Made by a program: the position numbers and the translations under genes. A model generated the notes under the pieces. That model had not been told where the DNA came from and did not search any database. It saw only the letters and a program-made list of their open reading frames with translations. 64,000 bases of DNA, from the NCBI RefSeq assembly GCF_003260125.1, contig NZ_QHKO01000001.1, positions 762,914 through 826,913 of the forward strand, given 5' to 3'. This document shows, in pieces, positions 55,080-64,000 of the stretch. The stretch is from Lujinxingia litoralis. GTDB taxonomy: Bacteria > Myxococcota_A > Bradymonadia > Bradymonadales > Bradymonadaceae. How positions within the stretch are numbered: position 1 is the first letter of the stretch; every line of letters starts with the position of its first letter.

Positions 55080-56615
55080 GTGAACACAAACCTATTGCGG
55101 GTCCTCTCGCTGCGCGCCACACAATGGCGGAATCGAGCCGCTGCGCGCCAGACCTCCCGCGGCCTGCCCCTTATCCTCTCCCTGCTCGGGGCGGCCGCCC
55201 TGCTCTTCGGCGGCCACCTGCTGGCACCCACGCTTCTGGCCCCACCCCTGGAAGCAGCCACTGCCCGGGGACTCGACGCCACGCGCATTCCCGCCGGCCA
55301 GACCGCTCTGGAGGCCGCCTTCTGGCTGAGTGCCCTCCTGGCCTCCGTACTCAACTTCCGGGTGATGGAGCTCCTCTTCCGACGCGCCGACGCCCTGGCC
55401 CTGCAGCCGCTGCCCATTCGTCCCGCAGCCTTCTTTATCGATCGCACCCTCTCCACCCTCACCGAAGCCACGCTCAGCGCGGCGGCAGCGAGCCTGTTCT
55501 TTGTGCCGCTGTTCTGGCGAGGCGGGGCCGCAGCCGCCGCAGCAGCCATCGCCATGCTCTTCGGAGCGCTCTGGCTTGGGGCTGGCCTCTCGATGTGCGC
55601 GATGGTGTTGGCGGGGCGTCAGCTGGTGCACGAGCCCCACACATCTTCCGCATCGTCAGGCCCGAAACTCGGCGGCGGTGACCTCTACGGCGGCACCGGC
55701 CAGATTTTTTTGTACGCCCCCGGGGTGGGACTGGCCGCAGTGGTGATCGCCGCGCTCTTCTGGAAGTTGCTCCTTGGGGAACCCCTTCGCCTGGGGAGGC
55801 TCAGCGAACCTTTTCTCATCGGGTCGGCCCTCCTTGCCGGCGCCTGGGCCCTGGCCATGCTGACGTCCTGGCGCACCTTCGCTCTCCATTATCACGCCAT
55901 GGCCGCACGCTTTCGCGAAGCAGACAGCGCAGAGTTTGACGCGGTGCTCGACTATCAACGCTCCTCCTATGAGGCGGCGCGCCGCCTGGAGCGAGGCCTG
56001 CGACCGGGAGCCGCCCGGGCCTACCGCGCGCTGGTCCTGGATGGCGACCGCCGCCTGGCTGCCGGACGCGTCGGCTACGCGGTGATCCTGGTACTGGCCG
56101 CCCTGGGCCTCTTCACCCTGGATGCCAGCGCGCGGCCGAGCTGGGCCGTAGCGCTGGCACCGGCGCTGATGCTCGCGACCATCATCAACCCCTGGGCGCG
56201 GGTCAGCCGACAGGCCGCTCGCCTCAACGCCCCGGCGGCCCTCCCGCTGGCCCGGCGCGACATCGATGCCGCCATCTTCCGGGTCGCCGTGCGCGAAGTG
56301 CTCTTTTTGGCGCTCCCCTTCGCGGCGCTTGTCGCGCTTATCCCGGGCCTGCTGCGCTCCGAGAGTGACGCCTGGCTCATCGCCACAGCCTCACTGGCCT
56401 TCCCGCTGGCCCTGGCCGGTGCCATTCACGTACTCCCCCTGCGCGGCAACGCCTCGGGCTGGCTTCCGGCAACGCTTGCCGCCGCGCTCGGCACCCTCGC
56501 CATGCTCAACCTGCCCGCCGCACTGGCCGCCGCCCTGGTGCTTATCGGCGCCGCGCTCTTTCTTCCCCAGACCTCATCCTCTTCTGCGCCCGCAACGTCC
56601 CGGAGTTCTGCATGA
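55080..56615 (+). CDS. ABC-2-like multi-spanning permease
   Basis: The 511-residue protein has about ten to twelve hydrophobic segments rich in Ala and Leu, for example LPLILSLLGAAALLFGGHLL and VGYAVILVLAALGLFTL. A cytoplasmic stretch near 275-340 carries many charged residues (MAARFREADSAEFDAVLDYQ). No enzyme motif is visible. The start is GTG 55080 with only a weak ribosome site. The stop overlaps the start of the ATP-binding protein gene (ATGA), so it is most likely the membrane half of that exporter. Substrate unknown. Confidence 0.78.
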   Translation: MNTNLLRVLSLRATQWRNRAAARQTSRGLPLILSLLGAAALLFGGHLLAPTLLAPPLEAATARGLDATRIPAGQTALEAAFWLSALLASVLNFRVMELLFRRADALALQPLPIRPAAFFIDRTLSTLTEATLSAAAASLFFVPLFWRGGAAAAAAAIAMLFGALWLGAGLSMCAMVLAGRQLVHEPHTSSASSGPKLGGGDLYGGTGQIFLYAPGVGLAAVVIAALFWKLLLGEPLRLGRLSEPFLIGSALLAGAWALAMLTSWRTFALHYHAMAARFREADSAEFDAVLDYQRSSYEAARRLERGLRPGAARAYRALVLDGDRRLAAGRVGYAVILVLAALGLFTLDASARPSWAVALAPALMLATIINPWARVSRQAARLNAPAALPLARRDIDAAIFRVAVREVLFLALPFAALVALIPGLLRSESDAWLIATASLAFPLALAGAIHVLPLRGNASGWLPATLAAALGTLAMLNLPAALAAALVLIGAALFLPQTSSSSAPATSRSSA

Positions 56616-57388
56616 CAGCCTCAGCCGCGCCCGCCGCGCTCATCCTCAAAGACCTCACCAAGCGCTACCGCCGTCTGATCGCCGTCAACCAGCTCAACCT
56701 GACCATTGGGCCCGGAGAGTTTGTGGCCCTCATTGGCCCCAACGGCGCCGGCAAGTCCACGACCATGGGGTGCATCGCCGGCATCACCGCCCCGGACCAG
56801 GGCTCGGTGCTTATCGGCGGAGTTGATGTGGTGCGCTACCCGGTGGAAGCCCGCAAGCACCTGGGCTTTGTCCCCCAGCACCTGGCCCTGCTCGACTACC
56901 TCACCGGCCTGGAGTACCTGCACTTTGTGGCCGAGCTTCGCGAACTCTCCACCGCAGAGCGCGATCAAGAGATCGAGGAGCTCCTGGCGATCACCGAACT
57001 CGAAGACGCCCGTCACGTCGTGCTCAAAGAATACTCCGGGGGGATGGCCCGAAAGCTCGCCATCGCCTCGGTCCTGCTGGGCAGCCCCTCGCTCCTCGTG
57101 CTCGACGAGTCCTTTGTCGGCCTCGACCCCGAGTCGACCGCTCGCCTGCGCCGGCGTCTGCAGCGTCACTGCGACCAGGGAGGCTCCATCCTGCTTTCCA
57201 GCCATATCCTCGACATGCTGGAGCGCCTCTGCTCGCGTTTTGTCCTCTTGCAGGGAGGCGAACTGGCCATGGACATCCAACGCGCCGAACTCGACCAGAA
57301 GATCCGCGACAAAGAGATCGTCGACCTGACCGACCTTTACCTCCAGACCACCGGCAAATCCGATCTGGTCGCCGCCCCGCTCCCCTGA
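56612..57388 (+). CDS. ABC transporter ATP-binding protein
   Basis: The 258-residue protein has Walker A GPNGAGKSTT, Q-loop FVPQHLALLDYLTGLE, signature YSGGMARKLAIA and Walker B LLVLDESFVGLD with the catalytic Glu kept. The switch His is in SSHILDMLERL. The layout matches type ABC-2 exporter ATPases (CcmA/DrrA-like). LDES instead of the common LDEP is a small deviation. It is translationally coupled to the permease and ends 18 nt from the convergent PDZ-ended gene. Confidence 0.93.
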   Translation: MTASAAPAALILKDLTKRYRRLIAVNQLNLTIGPGEFVALIGPNGAGKSTTMGCIAGITAPDQGSVLIGGVDVVRYPVEARKHLGFVPQHLALLDYLTGLEYLHFVAELRELSTAERDQEIEELLAITELEDARHVVLKEYSGGMARKLAIASVLLGSPSLLVLDESFVGLDPESTARLRRRLQRHCDQGGSILLSSHILDMLERLCSRFVLLQGGELAMDIQRAELDQKIRDKEIVDLTDLYLQTTGKSDLVAAPLP

Positions 57389-57406
57389 CCCGGCCTGGTC
57401 TACTCC

Positions 57407-58792
57407 TTAATGGCGCAGGGTGAGCTCCAGATACTGCCCGCCCCGCTCCACCATCACCGCCAGCGCGTCTCCTGCCCGACGCGCGAACACCAGGGCATCG
57501 CCGCGCTCCACGCCGGCTCGGGCCGCCGGACTCTGCGGATCGACCACATCGATCTGATGCCCCCGGCCGGTATCCACAACCCGTTGCCCCAACGCCGCCT
57601 CAATCGCTGCCATTGAACGCTCCCGGTCGGGGACCGGGACCGAAAGAATCGGACCGGTTAACCGCAACGTCGCCTCCCCCTTCTCCCCCAACCGGACCAG
57701 ACGCACCTGCCCCTCCCCCCACCCGGCGTGAGTGGCGTACACCGTGAGCGCCGCCTCAGCCGGAACCTCCAGGTGAAGCGCACGACTTCCCTGACTGAGA
57801 CCACGGGCCACCCGGCGGCCCTCAGCCCAGATCTCCACCCAGGCGCCGCTGACCCCGGCGCCCTGCGGGTCGGCCACCCAGATCTTGACCGGTGCCCGCT
57901 CCCCCTGCTCCTCCGCTCCGTCGTCGCCGTCGGCGAGCCCCTCGGCCCCGGCAGCTCCGAGCGAACTTACCGATGCTCCACGCGCACGCAGCACATCAAC
58001 CACCGGCGCGCGCCAGGCCTGGGGCATACGCAGGCCGCCGCCTTTGAGCAGTTCCACCTGCAGCGTGTAATCCTGCGCCTCTGCGCTCTGCCCCACCTGG
58101 AGGGTGCGACGAGTGAAACCCTCCGCATCAATGGTCACGTAATAGGTGCCGGGCGGAATCAGCGCAAAACGCGCCAGACCATCGGCTCGCGTTGTCGTAT
58201 GCAAATGCACCAGCGCCAGACTCTCCCGTGAGAGACGCACAAAGGCCCCCTCCACCGGCGCCCCGGCCCCGTCAACAATGCCCAACTCCAGGTCGGCGGC
58301 CCGAACCGTACGCAGCGCGCGAGCCCCCTCTTCGGCAAAGACCGCGCCCCCGGGCCCCTGCACCACGCCCCAGAACGCCCCCGGGCGCTCCGGGTCGAGA
58401 GAGCGAGCCAGCACCTCATAATAGCGCCCCTCATCGCCTCCCGGAGTGCGCACCCCGAGCTCCGGGAGCGCCACGTAACCAGCCTCATCGCTGCGCTCGA
58501 CCAGGGGCGGCCACATCCCCGCCGCGCCGATCATCAACCGAGAGACCAGCGCCCCCTCGTCCTCATCCAGCACCTGAAGCCAGCGCGCTTCGGTCGCCGG
58601 TGCATCTTCACCGGCCAGGGCCCGCTCCGCGGGCATATCTTCGCCCCCCTGATAGGGAGCGAGCACCCCTTGTTCGTCTTCCACGACGTGGTTAACCTGC
58701 TCCCCATCGGGCGCGCGAAACGTGGCCCACAAGAGCGCCCCAGCCACCGCCACGCTCCCGACCCCCGCCGCATTTTTCAGCCCTCGCTTCAC
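57407..58792 (-). CDS. Membrane-anchored protein with carboxypeptidase-regulatory-like and PDZ-like domains
   Basis: The start is GTG at 58792 with GGGAG 8 nt upstream; the longer frame runs into the divergent gene. The 461-residue product has an N-terminal membrane segment (VGSVAVAGALLWATF), so the bulk is likely periplasmic. A carboxypeptidase-regulatory-like beta domain (about 165-240) shows IPPGTYYVTIDAEGFTRRTL. A second beta segment is WVADPQGAGVSGAWVEIWA. The C-terminal 60 residues (IDVVDPQSPAARAGVERGDA) resemble a PDZ domain. No protease domain is present. Role unknown; perhaps an adaptor or surface scaffold. Confidence 0.7.
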   Translation of the reverse strand: MKRGLKNAAGVGSVAVAGALLWATFRAPDGEQVNHVVEDEQGVLAPYQGGEDMPAERALAGEDAPATEARWLQVLDEDEGALVSRLMIGAAGMWPPLVERSDEAGYVALPELGVRTPGGDEGRYYEVLARSLDPERPGAFWGVVQGPGGAVFAEEGARALRTVRAADLELGIVDGAGAPVEGAFVRLSRESLALVHLHTTTRADGLARFALIPPGTYYVTIDAEGFTRRTLQVGQSAEAQDYTLQVELLKGGGLRMPQAWRAPVVDVLRARGASVSSLGAAGAEGLADGDDGAEEQGERAPVKIWVADPQGAGVSGAWVEIWAEGRRVARGLSQGSRALHLEVPAEAALTVYATHAGWGEGQVRLVRLGEKGEATLRLTGPILSVPVPDRERSMAAIEAALGQRVVDTGRGHQIDVVDPQSPAARAGVERGDALVFARRAGDALAVMVERGGQYLELTLRH

Positions 58793-58840
58793 GTTGCTCG
58801 CTCCCTGTACACAGGAGTCCCATTTGGAGCACCGACGCTC

Positions 58841-59656
58841 ATGACCACCACGTGGCCCATTCAACTCGCGCTGAACACCGAGCGCCTGCCCCGGGTGCGC
58901 ATCTACGGAAAAACCCTGCACCTGGAGCGCCGCGGCAGCAGCGCACTCTACATCGAGTCTGGCGATGCCGCCGGTGCGCGCCATTGCGCCCTTCCTGCAA
59001 GGTGCTCCGGACTGCGCTTTCTTCCGAGCGTGGGGGAGCGCGCACTGCTGGTCTTTCCGACCCCGCAACTTCTATGCCCGGCGGGCCTCACCATGCAAGT
59101 GGTGCTCGCCACACCGCTGAGCCTGCGCCTCGACGCGATCCACCCCGGGGGCAGCGCACACCTGATCGAATTTCCCGCCCCGCGCACCTCCCCCGGACTC
59201 TACGGCCCGGTGGACTCCGGCCAGATCTGCACCTCCTTTCGCGCCCCGGTCAGCGCCCCCGACGAGCCCGACGCCCTGCACTCGCACCCGATCTGCGCGC
59301 TCGAGCTGGCAGTCGAGCCATCCGAGGGCGACACCTTGAGCCAGGCCCGGCTCTGGGCCACCCTGCCCCTGACCGTCACCAACACCACTCCGGAACCTCG
59401 CGAAGTGAGCAAAATCATGTTGCCCACCGCCTCTCTGGAGCTCTACCGCCACCCCACTCGCGATGAGATCTGGACCAGCACCGTGCACATGCGCCTGCTC
59501 GGACCCAACGAAGCCGAGGTGGCCATCGAAGATGGGCCCGCCGGCGGCGAAGCCATCGCCCATAGCGGGCGCCCGGCTCAGACTCATGAACCGCGCCGGG
59601 CCTACACCTTCCTGCACGCCTACCGGGCCAAAACCGGCCTGGAACACGGCTTTTAA
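58841..59656 (+). CDS. DUF432-like protein next to MscS
   Basis: The 271-residue protein has no signal peptide or membrane helix. PLTVTNTTPEPREVSKIMLP and the following LELYRH resemble the DUF432 family as I recall it, a beta-rich family often encoded beside mechanosensitive channels. An earlier block GLYGPVDSGQICTSFRAPV fits the same pattern. ATG 58841 gives MTTTWPIQL, with GGAG 11 nt upstream. The MscS gene begins 18 nt downstream, so a modulator or partner of that channel is a fair guess. No direct evidence of function. Confidence 0.6.
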   Translation: MTTTWPIQLALNTERLPRVRIYGKTLHLERRGSSALYIESGDAAGARHCALPARCSGLRFLPSVGERALLVFPTPQLLCPAGLTMQVVLATPLSLRLDAIHPGGSAHLIEFPAPRTSPGLYGPVDSGQICTSFRAPVSAPDEPDALHSHPICALELAVEPSEGDTLSQARLWATLPLTVTNTTPEPREVSKIMLPTASLELYRHPTRDEIWTSTVHMRLLGPNEAEVAIEDGPAGGEAIAHSGRPAQTHEPRRAYTFLHAYRAKTGLEHGF

Positions 59657-59674
59657 CCCGGACTTCCCCCCACC

Positions 59675-60598
59675 ATGCTCGAAACCCTCAAACACTGGCT
59701 GAGTCGCTCGGGCGGCTGGGAAAGCATGGAACCCTACGTGCTGGGCGCGTTCTGGGTGCTCGCCGGCTACTTCATCGCCCGCCTCTTCGCCCGCGGCGTC
59801 GATCGGGTGGTGCGCCTTCGCCACGGGGCCAGCCCCCACAGCGCGGTGATCGCCAGCAAGACGGCCTTCTACAGCGCCTTCTCGCTGGTGGTCCTCGTCG
59901 CGCTGAGCACCCTGGGCGTAGAACTCAGCGGACTTTTGGCCGCCGCCGGTATCTTCACCGTCGCCCTGGGCTTCGCCGCGCAGACCAGCGTCTCCAACAT
60001 CATCTCGGGCTTCTTCCTCTTCATGGACCGCCCCTTCTCCATTGATGACACCGTCAAAATCGACACCACCCTGGGCACGGTGATCTCGATCGATCTGCTG
60101 AGCACGCGTATCCGAACCTTCGACAATCTGATGGTTCGCATCCCCAACGAGGCGCTCCTAAAGAGCACGATCACCAACTACACCCTCTACGGCGTGCGCC
60201 GCATCGAGGTCCCGGTGCGCGTGCCCTTTGCCTGCGACCTGGTCGAGCTGCAACGCTCGCTCACCCAGACCATGCACGCCCTCCCCAACATCCTCGATGA
60301 ACCCTCACCGGTAGTCCTCATCGACCGCTTTGGTGAAAACGGCATGGAACTCCTGGTTCGCGCCTGGAGCGAGCGCCAGCACTATATCTCGGCCCGCAGC
60401 GAACTCACCGGCACGATTCACGCTCGCCTCCAGGAACTCGGCGTGGACATCCCCCTGCCTCAGCGTGTCCTTCACCTGAGCCCCTCGACCTCCCCGGAAC
60501 GATCCTCAGATGAGCTGCTTGCCAGGCTCGACCCGGCGCCCCCAAAACGCCCCGCTCGGGAGGAAGCCCTGGCCGCCCCCACACCCTCGCCCGACTAA
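59675..60598 (+). CDS. MscS-family mechanosensitive ion channel
   Basis: The 307-residue protein has three hydrophobic N-terminal segments and the pore helix AAAGIFTVALGFAAQTSVSNIISGFFLF (shown here in two parts: GIFTVALGFAAQTSVSN and IISGFFLF). The MscS beta domain follows, with DRPFSIDDTVKI, VISIDLLSTRIRTFDN and IPNEALL. A cytoplasmic alpha/beta domain and a Pro-rich tail complete it. Such channels open under hypo-osmotic stress. It forms a pair with the DUF432-like gene 18 nt upstream and ends 9 nt from the convergent TPR gene. Confidence 0.94.
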   Translation: MLETLKHWLSRSGGWESMEPYVLGAFWVLAGYFIARLFARGVDRVVRLRHGASPHSAVIASKTAFYSAFSLVVLVALSTLGVELSGLLAAAGIFTVALGFAAQTSVSNIISGFFLFMDRPFSIDDTVKIDTTLGTVISIDLLSTRIRTFDNLMVRIPNEALLKSTITNYTLYGVRRIEVPVRVPFACDLVELQRSLTQTMHALPNILDEPSPVVLIDRFGENGMELLVRAWSERQHYISARSELTGTIHARLQELGVDIPLPQRVLHLSPSTSPERSSDELLARLDPAPPKRPAREEALAAPTPSPD

Positions 60599-60607
60599 GC
60601 GCCGACC

Positions 60608-61648
60608 TTAAGCATCCAGGCGTTGCACCACACGCCTTGCCATGCTCTCCAACGTGCCCGCGTCGTGGAACTGCTCCAGAAACGCGTCCGTCTCCACCCC
60701 ACTCTCCCCGGCCTGCAACAGCCGGGTGCCTCCCTGCTCGCCACAGGCTTTCAGATGGGCCTGCACCAGCGCGTGGTCAAAACAGCGCTCCATAAAGCGC
60801 ACGCTCCCGGCCGAGCCGTGCCAGAGCGAGGCGCAGGCCTCCACCAGCTCCTCAGCGTAGGCCTCGCTGCCCAGATACCCCGGGGTGCAGGGGCGACGGT
60901 ATCCGAAGCGCCCCAGCAGCGTAGTCGCCACGTAGATGTTGGCTACAAAGCCCTCGATCAACGCGCCGGCCGACTCCTCAAGCCGGTTGCACGTGTAGAG
61001 CGCCAGCCCCCGGTTGTAGAGCACCGCCGGTTCCACCGGGACCGTCTCGTAGCAACGCAGCGCCTCCCTCAAAAGCCCCATGCGGTGATACGCCTCTCCG
61101 GCCAGGAAATAGCACCCGATATACTGCTCCGGAAAGTGCTCCCCCAACCACTCAAAATGCCGCCGGGCCGCGTCCAGCTCCCCCAGCCGATACAGGCAGA
61201 GCGCTCGCCCCTCCACCGCCCGCAACACCGGATCGGCCGCACCATCGACCTCCGCCACGTTGAGCCCGACCTCAAAGACCGCGTCCATCGCCCGACCGTA
61301 GAAGCGCTCGGCGTCCACCAGGTCGCCCTGCTCCCAGGCGATCAGCCCCAGATAGCTCAGAAACTCAAAGTCCTCGGCAAAACGCGCCACCGCGTCTTCC
61401 AGAACCTGGCGCGCCCGGGCATAGTCCTGACCGGCAATCGCTTCCAGCGCGTTCTGCAAAAAAGGCTCGCGACCGGCCAGCTCCGGATCCACGGGAGCCT
61501 CGGCATCCAGCAGGCGGTCAAGCTCCATGCGTAGCTGGGCCAACAACTCCCGCATACGATCGCGCGAATCGGGCCGAAACTCCGCCAGCGCATCCACGCC
61601 TCTCAATACCCGACAGGCATCGCCCAAAAGCTCAAGCAAGACTTTCAT
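60608..61648 (-). CDS. TPR-containing cytosolic protein
   Basis: Function not recognised. The 346-residue protein has no signal peptide. It begins with a helical region (MKVLLELLGDACRVLRGVD) and carries TPR-like repeats around 65-215 (ALEAIAGQDYARARQVLEDA, FLSYLGLIAWEQGDLVDAER, LAGEAYHRMGLLREALRCYE). The C-terminal part is distinct, with ALYTCNRLEESAGALIEGF and a VANIYVATTLLG segment. GGAAGG lies 3 nt before the ATG. It is monocistronic as far as can be seen. Confidence 0.75.
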   Translation of the reverse strand: MKVLLELLGDACRVLRGVDALAEFRPDSRDRMRELLAQLRMELDRLLDAEAPVDPELAGREPFLQNALEAIAGQDYARARQVLEDAVARFAEDFEFLSYLGLIAWEQGDLVDAERFYGRAMDAVFEVGLNVAEVDGAADPVLRAVEGRALCLYRLGELDAARRHFEWLGEHFPEQYIGCYFLAGEAYHRMGLLREALRCYETVPVEPAVLYNRGLALYTCNRLEESAGALIEGFVANIYVATTLLGRFGYRRPCTPGYLGSEAYAEELVEACASLWHGSAGSVRFMERCFDHALVQAHLKACGEQGGTRLLQAGESGVETDAFLEQFHDAGTLESMARRVVQRLDA

Positions 61649-62040
61649 AAACCTTCCAGCGCCACATCAACATTCTCGAAAGCAGCACCTTCACCAACAT
61701 CACCTCCGTTGGCCCCCGGTGCCATCTCACGTGCCTGATGAAGGCTCGTCGACATCGGGCGTTCCGTCAAAAAATTTCCCACCTCACCGTCCTCCGAGCT
61801 CCCCGATCGCGCCGGCCCCCCGGAAACCAGCCTCCACAATCACCGGAACAGGCGTTTACCTGCCGACGACGACGCTCCCACCCGGCCCCGGTTGATTCCC
61901 CGCTTCACACCATGCTAAACACCGCCCCCATTGCTTACGCGCGCGCGGAAGAGCCCGTTGACATCCGATGTTCTCTTTAGCTCGACGCGCCGCACGCGCC
62001 CTTGCCAGACGCCCGAACTCGCTCTCTCGATGTGGACACC
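61649..62040. promoter_or_regulatory. Divergent gap between the TPR gene and alaS
   Basis: This 392-nt stretch separates two divergent genes. A consensus TTGACA (61958-61963) lies about 80 nt before alaS, but I find no matching -10 at 16-18 nt. No T-box or clear hairpin leader was seen. A 64-codon minus-strand frame (61645-61839, TTG start) ends in an ATGA overlap with the TPR gene; without a ribosome site it is left as doubtful. Confidence 0.35.

Positions 62041-64000
<1,960 letters not shown>

Noticed and set aside
61645..61839. 64-codon minus-strand frame ending in an ATGA overlap with the TPR gene
   Set aside because: Starts with TTG, no convincing ribosome site, Gly/Glu-rich sequence without recognisable features. 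The overlap could be chance.

Overview
The window is 64 kb of GC-rich, densely coded chromosome from a Gram-negative bacterium. It has no transposase, integrase, phage gene, CRISPR array or rRNA. A full Tol-Pal set, outer-membrane-type lipoproteins, a beta-barrel candidate, a PknK-like serine/threonine kinase with AAA and TPR domains, fused isobutyryl-CoA mutase, a SUF operon and a giant TPR protein together suggest a deltaproteobacterium-like lineage, Myxococcota or Bradymonadia type. That placement is inference from gene content, not from a marker alignment. Layout. 1-2.2 kb: the 3' part of an S49 signal peptide peptidase, a MiaE-like tRNA hydroxylase, a small exported protein and tRNA-Leu(CAA). 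2.4-11.0 kb (minus): an envelope cluster read as LpoA-like lipoprotein, barrel-like protein, tolQ, tolR, tolA, tolB, pal, and a ClpP/SDH-fold protein in the slot where cpoB usually sits; most junctions are 4-nt stop/start overlaps. 11.1-15.1 kb: a VOC protein, a dimethylargininase-like hydrolase, a MATE exporter and ttcA. 15.2-18.3 kb: an exported lipin/App1-like protein that appears to have lost its catalytic aspartates, divergent from a three-gene operon (unknown protein, low-molecular-weight tyrosine phosphatase, lipoprotein-type isoaspartyl methyltransferase). 18.4-29.8 kb (minus): one uninterrupted gene for a 3825-residue alpha-solenoid protein. 29.8-31.6 kb: an unexplained, structured, gene-poor stretch around an unknown helical protein. 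31.6-37.4 kb: a Uup-type ABC-F ATPase, icmF and a small membrane protein. 37.4-44.0 kb (minus): the SUF Fe-S operon rrf2-sufB-sufC-sufD-sufS-sufU-nfu. 44.3-47.9 kb: a divergent ligA and a receiver-first histidine kinase. 47.9-54.6 kb (minus): era, der, a PknK-like kinase and a methyltransferase. 54.6-60.6 kb: a small TPR lipoprotein whose start codon overlaps that of era, an ABC exporter pair, a PDZ-ended membrane-anchored protein, and a DUF432-like/MscS pair. 60.6-64 kb: a TPR protein and the 5' part of alaS. The best candidates for something undescribed are the giant solenoid protein, the exported pseudo-lipin next to an exported isoaspartyl methyltransferase, the ClpP-fold gene inside tol-pal, the era/lipoprotein start-codon overlap, and the repeat-bearing non-coding stretch upstream of the giant gene.
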